From positions 23,189,232-23,253,231 of the forward strand of contig OW388300.1 in NCBI GenBank assembly GCA_936450465.1: a stretch of 64,000 nucleotides of DNA. Reading direction: 5' to 3'. Position 1 is the first letter of the stretch, and each line of letters starts with the position of its first letter. The position numbers and the translations under genes were made by a program. Of this stretch, positions 9,756-19,626 are shown one piece after another. The notes beneath the pieces were generated by a model. That model had not been told where the DNA came from. It worked only from the letters and a program-made list of their open reading frames with translations, and searched no databases. Source of the stretch: Gibbula magus. Its lineage: Eukaryota; Mollusca; Gastropoda; Trochida; Trochidae.

Positions 9756-11416
9756 TATCACTATTCCACTATTCCAATACCCAACCAATACCCAACCAGA
9801 GATGACAAAGGTGAACAGTGTGAGCCACTCAAGTTTGGATCTGAGAAGGTTAAGAAAGTCCCCGAACTTCCAGACTCCTATACAAATATCCGTCCTGCAT
9901 TCTTCACCAAAAAGAACCCTTCACCTCCACAGGGTGGTGTGACACTTCCAGATGCCAGTCTCGTAGGCCAACAAATGAAACTTGAATATCGGTGGCTGGA
10001 GACAGTTTGTAACGCTAGTGAAACAAATTGGACAGACAATGTGACATGGGCAGCCCAACATGCTTCCGAGAAGAGAATCCCTGCATTTGAGACCAGTATC
10101 ACATCACTGTTACCTCTCCTTCGAGAACAAGCCCACTCAGTTGCTACAGCGCTAGCAAGACATGTGATGGACAAGATCAAGGAGACTATATCATTTCTGA
10201 ATCCAGTGCAAGTACCTGTCCTGACTGCCGATCAGCCCATCTATGCAGTAGCAAAGCAAATCCAATGGCACTGCCCTGAACAGTATGGCGTAGACAAGTT
10301 TGTCATCATGTTTGGAGGCCTACATATAGAGATGACTGCTCTGAAGTCAATTGGAACTCTTCTCCAAGACAGTGGCTGGACAGGCGCTCCTGTGGAAGCT
10401 TGAGTGACTTCTATTGGAACAGCAGAATCCTTTCTAACAGCATCAAGCATCACTAGAACAAGACAAATTCACCAAATAACAGCATCTAGTCTCCACCAAC
10501 TGCTGAAGGCAGCCTTCTCTGATTACTGCACATAGGCTGCTGAGAACTCTGGGGAAGTGCTGAGCTTTGATGTCTGGTGTGAGAAGAGAAAACTTGAAAG
10601 TCCCCAGTTTCAGTTCTGGCACCTGGTGCTGTCCATGGAACTCACGATCCTCCTCCTGGTCAGATCATTTAGAGAAGCCAACTTCAGTCTGTACTGCCAA
10701 TCACTGGCAGAACTCATTCCATACTTCTTTGCCAACAACAACACAAATTATTCCCGCTGGATTCCAATTCATCTCAGAGACATGCTTACCCTGAAAGAAA
10801 AACACCCTATGCTTGCCCAAGAATTTGAGAATGGAAAATTTGTGGTTCATAAGTCCATCTGGGATTTTTCTGCGATGGCTATTGACCAAGCCCACGAACA
10901 GGCAAATGCTGTCATCAGAGCTGATGGGGGAGCCATTGGCCTGACTGAAGATCCATCAGCACTGAGAAGATGGATGATAGCCGGTCCTCAGATAAGCCAC
11001 CTAGTTGAGCAGTATGAAGCATCTGAAGCAAAGTAAGCTACGGAAACAACCAGTCATCTAAACTGACACCACGTGCCCAAAGAGATTTCCTTGAGAAAGT
11101 TAAGAAGCAGGCTCATGCAATGAGAGAACTGGGAAACCCTTTCCTGGAGGAGAGTAAGGATTTGTTAACATTGGACACCAAGGATATAGCTGACCTCAGT
11201 GCAACTAGATTGATGACTTCACATCACGATAGAGGCAGAACCCGTTTCCACGAGTTTATTGATCTAATTGAGGGGTTGGCACTAGAAGGAGTTACACTAT
11301 TCTATGAACCCATCAAGAAGAATAAACTGGACATCTTCAGACAGCAACCAGTCTCCATTGATGCTACAAAGCAAAAGATGTTGAAGGAGGACTGCCGACT
11401 CTTCTCTAAGCTCTAA

Positions 11417-11726
11417 ACACAACGACGAACCATATTTGATTTAGAGCGCCAACATTACTTTTTCTCCGTGTGTCACATAGCAACCTTTTGTTTGTAATGC
11501 AGCAATGGCGGTTGCTCGATAGCAGATTCGGGCAGAATGCAAAGGTTTTTTTCTGATTGGTTAACGGCCAGCTGTCAATCACGCTTATCGGAACCATAAA
11601 TTATGTTGATAGTACAGAGTAACATCAGCCCGTGGATGATTTCAACCATAGTATACATCTCTAAAATGAAGTATACACATTTTAAAGGTCTTATGTCTAT
11701 TTATACATGAAACCTTTGATAATCTG
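11417..11726. other. Stretch without a recognised gene
   Basis: Lies between the end of the decayed family gene and the piggyBac tail. No motif is recognised. A 63-codon minus frame at 11406-11597 has no family features. Confidence 0.4.
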
Positions 11727-12108
11727 ATGATAACCTGTCTTCAGATACGGAAATATAATATTAACAAACCTTTTCACAAGAAGAGGAGGAAGTTGATACG
11801 CTCAATTCATCATCTTCTCTGCTACACAGCAGAGCCAAAGATCAAGAGATGGCAACTTGTCTTGTTCTTCAACCTCCTGGATGTTGCAGGTTTCGCATGT
11901 TTGCATAATGAAAGAGATCATTTAATGAGTTTAATGATTAGGAGTCTTCCTCCAAGTTTTATAAGATGAGCCAATATGAGCTCATACATGTATATCAGGA
12001 TGGCTATAAGAGCAGCTACATCTTCTGTTGTCGGTGATGTTCATTCCATAAAGAAATACACTGCTGTATCTGCCCAACCATGAGAGACAGAAAGGATCAG
12101 AACAAGGT
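11727..12108 (+). pseudogene. piggyBac-type transposase C-terminal remnant
   Basis: The frame at 11746-11969 contains KIKRWQLVLFFNLLDVAGF, matching the Arg-Trp-Pro...hydrophobic-Leu-Asp-x-Ala motif near the end of piggyBac-family transposases (DDE_Tnp_1_7 region). After its stop, another frame at about 12055-12108 reads HCCICPTMRDRKDQNK, resembling the C-terminal Cys-rich zinc-binding tail with its Cys-Pro...Arg-Lys pattern. A TCTTCAG just before 11746 could be a splice acceptor. The catalytic Asp region is missing, so this is a fragment. It may come from a transposon or a domesticated relative; it need not be the mobiliser of the TTAA MITE. Confidence 0.55.
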
Positions 12109-12769
12109 GTGTACTTATTTGTTACATCAATATTTTTCATTTTAACACATTTGACTAAAACAGTGAACGTATGCTACATAAGTGAAGATTTCTTTATGAA
12201 ACTTCTGATAGAAGTAGATTAATTGTTGCAATCAAGGGAGGAATGCTCTTTTTGTATGATTCATTACGGTAGCATAACTTACACAAAACCTTGGGACAGG
12301 CTAAAACGTAATTAAAAAATACAAACAATACAAATTTGGGGGATTATATTCAAGTTGTTATGTTCATTAGTTTGTTTGAGAACATTAAAACGTGTTTATA
12401 GTAATTTCAGTTACCATTTAAATCACGTTAAAATGTCAGTCGTGACTCTGGAACAGTAATTTTTGCTTAATTTCATACTTGCAACTGCTACAAAATGTTA
12501 ATTAATTAAACTTTATTAGACAAACTGTTTTAAAGGGTTGAGGAGAATTGTGTTTATTATGTTGGACAAGGTTATGGAACATTAATGTCGAATGAAGTTC
12601 TTCCCGAGTCACAAATCAGGAAAAATGTCATTACAAGGGTCCCAATCAGTCTACTTAAAGCTTTCCGATGGCCTAGACAGTAATATAAAAATCATCCCGA
12701 ATTTCAAGCTTTTAAAAACTTTCAAAAATGTATAGTAAAAATCATAGTTATTGCAATTGCGGCTTAAGA
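12109..12769. other. AT-rich non-coding stretch
   Basis: No open frame, domain or repeat is recognised between the piggyBac tail and the 53-bp array. Confidence 0.4.
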
Positions 12770-13287
12770 GCCTACACGACAAAGATGCCTAACCTGGCTT
12801 GTTAAACATTTCAGATCAAACAGCCTACACCACAATGATGCCTAACTTGGCTTGTTAAACATTTCAGATCACAGAGTCTACACGACAAAGATGCCTAACC
12901 TGGCTTGTTAAACATTTCAGATCAGACAGCCTACACCACAATGATGCCTAACCTGGCTTGTTAAACATTTCAGATCAGACAGCCTACACCACAATGATGC
13001 CTAACCTGGCTTGTTAAACATTTCAGATCACAGAGTATACACGACAAAGATGCCTAACCTGGCTTGTTAAACATTTCAGATCAGACAGCCTACACCACAA
13101 TGATGCCTAACCTGGCTTGTTAAACATTTCAGATCAGACAGCCTACACCACAATGATGCCTAACCTGGCTTGTTAAACATTTCAGATCAGACAGCCTACA
13201 CCACAATGATGCCTAACCTGGCTTGTTAAACATTTCAGATCACAGAGTCTACACCACAATGATGCCTAACTTGGCTTGTTAAACATT
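12770..13287. repeat. 53-bp minisatellite, about 10 copies
   Basis: The unit contains CCTACACCACAATGATG, CCTAACCTGGCTTGTTAA and ACATTTCAGATCAGACAG. GATGCCTAAC occurs ten times at 51-54-bp spacing. Two variants alternate irregularly: ACCACAATG with CAGACAGCC, and ACGACAAAG with CACAGAGT. This indicates partial higher-order expansion. The TTTCAG in each unit resembles a splice acceptor, but no exons follow. Confidence 0.9.
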
Positions 13288-13745
13288 TTCTATATTTTTT
13301 CATAGAGCTTATTTGATACGCATTTAGCTTCGAAACCGTAATATAAGAAGCGTTTAACCCCAACTCACCTGACATCACCTCGAAACCGTAAGAAATGATA
13401 TCATGCAAAGTAATTTTATGGCACGTCGAATAGGTCAAAATAATATTCATATCGTTATATTTCTATGATTAAACATGCATTGTGTGTTATTCATGTTGTC
13501 ATGGTAGTTTCTAATACAAAACTAAGCTAAAACGAGCTAAGTACCAGAAGGAATATCTTATTTAGACTTATATGTAGGTAGTTTATTTGGCTGTTTCTTT
13601 ATAAGTTTATAGCTTTCAAGCTTGTCTGTGATTTGTTCAGATATAAATGCTATTAGGATATGCTCTCATGCAATTATTATATTAAAATGTTTTCAAACTG
13701 CAGAGGTATGTCTGCGCTTTGTGATCACCATCTTTGCGGACACCT

Positions 13746-13893
13746 CATGTCGTCACTGATTTGTTTTTATCATGTTCTCATACAGCTAATGTCGTCATTG
13801 ATTTGTTTTTATCATGTTCTCATACAGCTAATGTCGTCACTGATTTGATTTGATCATGTTCTCATACAGCTAATGTCATCACTGGTTTGTATA
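13746..13893. repeat. 42-bp tandem repeat, about 3.5 copies
   Basis: Unit: ATGTCGTCACTGATTTGT then TTTTATCATGTTCTCATACAGCTA. Copies start near 13746, 13789, 13831 and 13873. Each unit ends in a splice-acceptor-like CTCATACAG. Non-coding as far as can be seen. Confidence 0.85.
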
Positions 13894-14167
13894 TAGTCCA
13901 TAAATTAACAAACACAACAGATTAATATATATCATTTACGTCAACATTGAAACCAAATCTCATTCAATATTGACAAATTATTGTGGGTGTCACCAAAGGC
14001 TTCGCCAGTCAGCAAAAACTATTTACAGAGCTACCACAATCAGTTCTCTCTTCCCATCAAATTATACTGGACAAGAAAATATTGCTATTATAAACACTAG
14101 TCTGGTTGCTGTCTCTGACAAATATTAACTCGTTAAAAATGCCCAGTTAAGTGTCACGGACGCACCA
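13894..14167. other. Spacer between arrays
   Basis: Non-repetitive AT-rich sequence between the 42-bp and 36-bp arrays. It does not contain the left end of the MITE that reappears after the 36-bp array. Confidence 0.4.
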
Positions 14168-15133
14168 CAGTACGGATCTGTTTGTGGGAAACTCTTGGTA
14201 GCGTAGTACGGATCTGTTTGTGGGAAACACTTGGTAGTGCAGTGCGGATCTGTTTGTGGGAAACACTTGGTAGGGCAGTACGGATCTGTTTGAGGGAAAC
14301 TATTGGTATTGCAGTAGGGATCTGTTTGTGGATACACTTGGTAGTGCAGTACGCATCCGTTTGTGGGAAACACTTGGTAGCGCAGTACGGATCTGTTTGT
14401 GGGAAACTATTGGTAGTGCAGTACGGATCTATTTGTGGAAAAAACTGTATCCCAGTACGCATCTATTTGTTGAAAACAGTTGGTAGTGCAGTACGTATAT
14501 ATTTTTTGGAAACTATTGGTAGCGCAGTACGAATCTGTTTGTGGGAAACTCTTGGTAGCGTGGTACGGATCTGTTTGTGGGAAACTCTTGGTAGCGCAGT
14601 ACAGATCTGTTTGTGGGAAACACTTGGTAACGCAGTACGGTTCTATTTGTGGAAAAAACTTTGTATCCCAGTACGTATCTATTTGTTGAAAACAGTTGGT
14701 AGTGCAGTACGGATTATTTGTTGGAAACTCTTGGTAGTGCAGTATGAATCTGTTTGTGTGAAACTATTGGTAGCGCAGTACAAATCAGTTTGTGGGAAAC
14801 TATTAGTAGCACAGTACGAACCTGTTTGTTGGAAACGCTTGGTAGCGTAGTACGGATCTGTTTGTGGGAAACTCTTGGTAGCGCAATACAGATCTGTTTG
14901 TGGGAAACAATTGGTAGCGTAGTACGGTTCTATTTGTGGGAAACACTTCGTAGCGCAGTACGGATCTGTTTGTGGGAAATACTTGGTAGCGCAGTAAGGA
15001 TCTGTTTGTAGAAAACACCTGGTAGCCCAGTACGGATCTGTTTGTGTGAAACTCTTGGTAGCGCAGTACGGATCTATTTGTGGAAAACACTTGGTAGCGT
15101 AATACGGATCTCTTTGTGGAAAACACTTGGTAG
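14168..15133. repeat. 36-bp minisatellite, about 27 copies
   Basis: The unit reads GTACGGATCTGTTTGTGGG then AAACACTTGGTAGCGCA. Because 36 is divisible by three and the unit lacks stops in several frames, long open frames with 12-residue repeats (such as YCATKCFPQTDP on the minus strand) appear on both strands at 14125-15137. They lack any signal, domain or coding context. The array abuts the MITE at 15134, replacing the MITE's left end. Confidence 0.9.
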
Positions 15134-15520
15134 CCATATGTGCAGTTTACAATACAAACACAATCACTCAGCTTGTATATTCATCCCCAATCATAATTAC
15201 TAGTATCCAATTAAAATCGAGTAACATAATTATACATGTGCAGAAACCGAAAGTGCACGTCCTATTTACATGCACAATAGTTATATGACCTATTTAACAT
15301 CATCAACCTAAATTTGATTTGACTTATTGGCGCGCGCCACATGCAGTGCATTGTCCGGTTTTCGATCAGAAATCGACATTTTTACCTTCATATCGTCAAT
15401 ATACTAAGTCGGAGTATCATCAAAATGGTATGTTTCGGTAACAGTTGGTACTTCTCGATAAAGTAAGACCATTTATAACGTTTGGCATATTTCACCCCTA
15501 ACAACAGAATGGATGTACCT
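15134..15520. mobile_element. TTAA MITE, copy 3 (left end lost)
   Basis: About 390 bp homologous to copies 1 and 2, including GTGCATTGTCCGGTTTTCGA and the right end GGATGTACCT followed by TTAA (15521-15524). The first 100 or so bases are missing where the 36-bp array joins. Confidence 0.8.
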
Positions 15521-15582
15521 TTAAATAATGATTTTTCATATATCATTGTTTTTGGTTTTCTCTCTTACTCTAATTCATTTTA

Positions 15583-16165
15583 GTCAGGTCAATATATGGA
15601 AAAAAACACCCTCAACCCCCAAAAATTGCTACAAAAAGTTTCTCAACTGATTCTGGTAGGGGTTAGTGTACTTTATGACATACTAAAAGTTTACCAAAGT
15701 TGGACCCCCGGAAAAGGTTTTTTTTCAAGATTGCGTCCAAGAGAGCCGCTGAAACCTCTTAATGGTCATAACTCTGTAACCCTAAACTCAAATTTTATGA
15801 TCTTGGTGTCTATCCGTAGGTTTTTTGGGGCAACGAACACATTAAGATCATAACAAATGGTGTGTGTCTATTATGGAACACAAAACTCCAATATGGCGTC
15901 AACAAAGCTGCCGACACCTCCAAATAACCGCAAATGTATAACCATTCACTCAAAATTGATGATCTAGATGTCTATTTCAACGTATTGGGGGCAAGGAACA
16001 CATTAGAGCCATTAAACATGAAATTGGACCATTGTATTACAAGTAAATCTAACTCTGTCCAGTATAGGAATACCATTTTACTTCTGTTTCAGTCTAATTT
16101 GATTAAATGTGGGTCTAGATCTATCCCCTGGTTTCAGGGGTCAAGAAGCACATTATAACCATTTG
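15583..16165 (+). repeat. Left arm of long inverted repeat
   Basis: Pairs with 18995-19624 in opposite orientation. Shared landmarks: ACTTTATGACATACTAAAAG, GAAACCTCTTAATG, TATTATGGAACACAAAACTC and GGGTCTAGATCTATCCC. The arm is itself built of diverged subunits of about 160 bp; compare GATCTTGGTGTCTAT near 15802 with GATCTAGATGTCTAT near 15960. Confidence 0.8.
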
Positions 16166-16178
16166 CAACTGTGAAGGC

Positions 16179-16544
16179 CTATAAATGCATTTCTTGAGCA
16201 CATAGGTTGCACATTTCACCATTTCTATGCACAAGCTGGACACTTGTGGAACATTCACCCATAGTGGATACCAATCTTCTTCCTTTTGGTACCATGAAAA
16301 ATCCCGAGGGCTTGGAGAACTTTTCTCCGCGAATGTACACTTTTTGTCCAAATACTCGCTTGGTAGATGCCCAAATAGGGGCATCCTCTGTTGGTGAAAA
16401 CAGATATTTGAGTTTCGTGTGCTCTTCTTGGCAGAATAAGTTTTGTTTAACAACATTCACTCTGGTAAGTGAGGTGGTGTGGTCATACGTGATACACACA
16501 AATCGTTCTATGTGAGCCAATTGTTCCCCATCTCTGTCAATAGA
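16179..16544 (-). pseudogene. Exon-like fragment of a multicopy invertebrate gene
   Basis: On the minus strand an excellent splice acceptor (TTTTATTTTCCCTGCCAG) ends at 16545. It is followed by an open frame with IERFVCITYDHTTSLTRVN and then NLFCQEEHTK. This matches the late region of a multicopy family I know from molluscs and cnidarians, in which a phrase like ERFVVLLYDRTS...ARK.LF recurs. The frame continues through GQKVYIRGEKFSKPSGF and ends CNLCAQ before a stop. It belongs with the fragment at 17525-18101, which holds the preceding part of the same family. Molecular function is not established to my knowledge. Confidence 0.45.
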
Positions 16545-16758
16545 CTGGCAGGGAAAATAAAAGCTTCTGCTACCTGAAGATAGGATACCTGTTTACTACT
16601 ACAGTTCTTACTTTTCATATTACAAACATACACTACTGTTACAATAAAAGCAATTAATTTCAAGGACAATATATTTTGATTGAATAAGAAATTATGATAT
16701 AGTTTTTACACAAAAGGTCAAAAACCGCTAAATGATGTTTATAGGGAATTATTGATTA

Positions 16759-17331
16759 TTAAATTGCCTTACACACAGAAATTAGTAAATCCTTGGTTAG
16801 CAGTATCCACTGGTCGTATGTACCTTGCTTCATAGAAGGATAACACTTTGATCGAACATAACAATACTTGCTTGAGTCGTCGATGAGATTAATCATAATT
16901 TTATGCACATAATTTACCTTGAAAAAATTAAAGCCACTAAAATACTGTCGGTGACAGTTCATCTTCTGTTGATCATCAGTCCTATGGGTACTTTCTTTCA
17001 AGTAGGATTCCACATCCTTGTGAGTCAGCTTGGGTAGAGATCGTAAGTCACTTTTCCATTCAGAAGTAAGTTCGGATATCGGAGGAAACTCGGAGTCCGA
17101 CTCTACAGTCAGTACACGTGGTTCTTTAAACATACAACCCTGTCTAGCAGTAAAAGCATGTTCAGCTAAATCTACTTTTCGGCCCGTAATTTTCTCTCCA
17201 ATGCTTCGAAGATGAGCCTGTAGCTCTATTTTCTTGAAATTAAAAAAGTCTTCAACGGTATCAACGGTAGAACATTTACTTATCTCACATTTAGGTAAAG
17301 AAGAGGAAGCCATTTCACTTTTGACGTTCAC
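16759..17331 (-). CDS. SAP-like N-terminal exon of a YqaJ/SWIM-type protein
   Basis: A 190-codon minus frame starts MNVKSEMASSSLPKCE. Residues about 30-60 (FNFKKIELQAHLRSIGEK and GRKVDLAEHA) resemble a SAP-type helix-extended-helix motif that binds DNA. Residues about 90-190 have LPKLTHKDVESYLKES, then HRQYFSGFNFFKVNYVHKI and a Cys-containing KCYPSMKQG block. This arrangement precedes a SWIM zinc finger and a YqaJ-type nuclease domain in a family common in mollusc genomes. Neither downstream domain is present here. The frame ends soon after WILLTKD, so this is a first exon or a truncated fragment. It is uninterrupted and starts with a Met in good position. It lies inside the long-inverted-repeat element, interposed between two fragments of another family. 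Confidence 0.45.
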   Translation of the reverse strand: MNVKSEMASSSLPKCEISKCSTVDTVEDFFNFKKIELQAHLRSIGEKITGRKVDLAEHAFTARQGCMFKEPRVLTVESDSEFPPISELTSEWKSDLRSLPKLTHKDVESYLKESTHRTDDQQKMNCHRQYFSGFNFFKVNYVHKIMINLIDDSSKYCYVRSKCYPSMKQGTYDQWILLTKDLLISVCKAI

Positions 17332-17524
17332 AATATAAACTGGAAGTAGCTATACGTGTTCTCAAGGGCGGATAATTATGTCGAGGGGAGGTAACTCCAA
17401 CTACCGAAAGTCGGGAATAGGCTTTACGTTTTGTTTCCCAGAAGTTGTGTCACGTCCTGTAAATGCATGGAGAAAAGGAAGAGCTAATGCACATTTGTCT
17501 ACAAATTATTGATGAATGGCATTC

Positions 17525-18101
17525 ACATTATATAATGTATAGTTCTTGCCTTTACAAATGGACAACCAAACGTTTTTATCTTTCGTTGATTTGTTTCAGA
17601 TAATACAACAAGATGAACCACGAACATATCTGTATCCACTTTGCTGACAAGGATGCGCCTTGATAAAAACATCTTGTACAATGAGAACCAGTGTCGTGTT
17701 AGCATCATTTTAATCTGACTAAACTGTTCATTCACGGCCAATGGCAAACACTGCTCTCTCTAATGTTACGTGCACTTCTTTTCCTGCTTCAAATGTGCCT
17801 GTTTTGACACTATCTGTTAGTATTTACAAAAAAGTTATCGTTTGTTGTTTGAGTCTTTGAGAAACATGGGTAAAATTATGTGGTAGTTTGTTTTGTTTGG
17901 ACACATTGTCTCTTGATCCTTTGTCTCTGGTTGCAGACTTGAGACTTCTTTCTTGTATTGTTCCCATACAATGTCTATCTTCGAACAGTCAGTTAGGTGC
18001 GTTGTTACCAAGGTTAGAAGTGTGATATCACTGTACTCTCCAAAGGATGACTCTTGGCAGTGTGTGAACAATTGATGCTCCATCAAACACTTAAATAGCA
18101 C
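17525..18101 (-). pseudogene. Frameshifted fragment of the same multicopy family
   Basis: The minus strand, read across at least four frame changes, carries family landmarks in order: IDIVWEQY near 18000, LKDSNNKR near 17840, KTGTFEAGKEVHVTLERA near 17800-17755, a degraded TTLVLIVQDV, VSKVDTDMFVV near 17640, and WLSICKGKN near 17550. In the family this region precedes the ERF...YDRTS block found at 16544-16179. The VDTD motif is reminiscent of a metal-binding or PIN-like acidic site, but I cannot assign activity. Clearly a pseudogene. Confidence 0.5.
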
Positions 18102-18994
18102 CTACTTTAAGAGTATCCTTGAGGATTTCACGTAATCCAAAAGTTCAGATTTGCAAGTTTGAAGTCGTAAGTGTCCATGATGTTACAGAGCGAAATAGAA
18201 AATTGTGTCCAATCGGTTTGGCTGAATGGAATTCGATGAACATTTGAGCGAATAGTTTGTCATTATCTTTGAGATTGTTGAATTGTTAATTTTCTTTGTC
18301 ACTGTGTTGTTATTTGAAAGTAATGCATGCTCTGGGACCTGCTTTGGTGTTGTAAGACAATTTTATTTTTGTGGAAATGACACTAGACAAGGTACATCAT
18401 TTGAACCAAGAAGTCTTACAAAACAGAAGTAATACGTTTCAAATAGACTGTATAAAAATTTAATGACCTACATGTATAGATTCCCCACAATTTCACTTTA
18501 TAGTGTATAGATACCACACATCATTACCGACATCATCGATTACATCTGGCATTTAGACTTTTTAAAATTTATTTTGTCCTATGGCAGTGTTTTTTTCTTG
18601 TAATGTGTGACCGCAAATTATACTATTGTTAAAACAACTAAACAAGATTTACCAAAAGACTGTTTACTTATCAGTATATAGTACAAGTATTCCGAGCAGT
18701 GAAAGAGGTGTATGCCATTTTTGTAAGGCTTTATTATGCAGAATGAATGGAAAATATCATCCTGGGTAGGGCGCCTCAAATCTATATGACGATAACGTCA
18801 TTGTTGAAAATAATCGATTATTTTAATATACATTTAAATTTTCGAACAAAACAAGTATGTCAAGTCCTTTGCAGCAGGAGGATGCATGAAACTCACAACT
18901 GAAACTGATTCTATGAACAAAGATGGTTGTGCATTAGGTGAAAATGGACAGCTGAAAGTCATGGATTCATAATGATTAAAAAGTTCAGTGATAT

Positions 18995-19624
18995 TCAAAG
19001 TTGTTATAATGTGTTCTTTGCCCCACAAAAAACTGGGGATGGACACCAAGATCATCAAATTTGTGTGAATAGTTATGGAGTCATTTGGAGGTGTCAGCGG
19101 CCATTTTTGACGCCGAAACCAGGGATAGATCTAGACCCAAATTTAATCAAATTAGACTGAAACGTAGGACAAATGATAGTGTCATAATGGATAAAGTTAG
19201 ATTTACTTAATGTGTTCCTTGCCCCCCAAAACGTTGAAATAGACATCTAGATCATCAATTTTGAGTGAATGGTTATAGATTAGCGGTTATTTTGAGGTGT
19301 CGGCGGCCATTTTTGACGTCATATTAGAGTTTTGTGTTCCATAATAGACACACACCCTTTTTTATGATCTTAATGTGTTCGATGCCCCCAAAAACCTAAG
19401 GATAGACACCAAGATCATCAAATTTGAGTTTAGGGTTACAGAGTTATGATCATTAAGAGGTTTCGGCGGCCATCTTGGACGCCATCTTGAAAAAAAAACC
19501 CTTTTCCGGGGGTCCAACTTTGGTAAACTTTTAGTATGTCATAAAGTACACTACACCCTACCAGAATCAGTTGAGAAACTTTTTGTAGCAATTTGTTGGG
19601 GGTTCAACTATATTTTGACCTGAC
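18995..19624 (-). repeat. Right arm of long inverted repeat
   Basis: Reverse complement of the left arm with small indels. It contains one more complete subunit (near 19000-19110), which has been lost from the left arm. Each subunit includes GGCGGCCAT/GGCGTC-type sequence. Confidence 0.8.
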
Positions 19625-19626
19625 TA

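Larger units (their letters stand above)
6589..11416 (+). pseudogene. Decayed copy of a multicopy invertebrate gene family
   Basis: I recognise a family found in many copies in aquatic invertebrates but know no established function. Segments in order: an N-terminal Cys part (WGKCCLCQ, ending FNNTKLERARKRKA), 6589-7039; NKRLNDCAKNLNDGRLLAVL onward, after a 490-bp insertion; LFTTAAMDNIDH; a central VDKFVIMFGGLHIEMTALKS (about 10285-10345); SFDVWCEKRKLESPQFQFW with SFREANFSLYC (10557-11036); and a C-terminal part to 11416. Lesions: the insertion, a tandem duplication, TGA at about 7947 (copy 1 only), an internal deletion with frameshift near 8200/9563, a 26-bp deletion near 9735, TGA at 10401-10403, TAG near 10531, and a frameshift near 11035. 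No introns are seen, so it looks retrocopied or transposon-borne. A Cys-rich DNA-binding role at the N-terminus is only a guess. Confidence 0.7.
15583..19624. mobile_element. TA-flanked element with ~600-bp terminal inverted repeats
   Basis: The left terminus GTCAGGTC (15583) and right terminus GACCTGAC (ending 19624) are inverted, each preceded or followed by TA (15581-15582, 19625-19626). Homology between the arms continues inward for about 580-630 bp with small indels. The interior of about 2.8 kb carries minus-strand gene fragments (16179-16544, 16759-17331, 17525-18101) but no recognisable transposase. TA duplication is typical of Tc1/mariner-like mobilisation, but such long arms are more like foldback or MULE-like elements. 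Classification uncertain. Confidence 0.65.

Noticed and set aside
12770..15133. Possible CRISPR-like arrays with direct repeats of 36-53 bp
   Set aside because: Repeats are head-to-tail without unique spacers, there are no cas-like genes, and the DNA is metazoan.
14125..15137. 12-residue repeat proteins on both strands, up to 222 codons
   Set aside because: Produced by a 36-bp minisatellite whose period is a multiple of three; both strands and several frames are open at once, which argues against selection on any one.
16207..16515. 102-codon plus-strand frame with several Cys-containing stretches
   Set aside because: Antisense to the minus-strand fragment 16179-16544, which has a strong splice acceptor and family motifs and fits the neighbouring fragments on the same strand.
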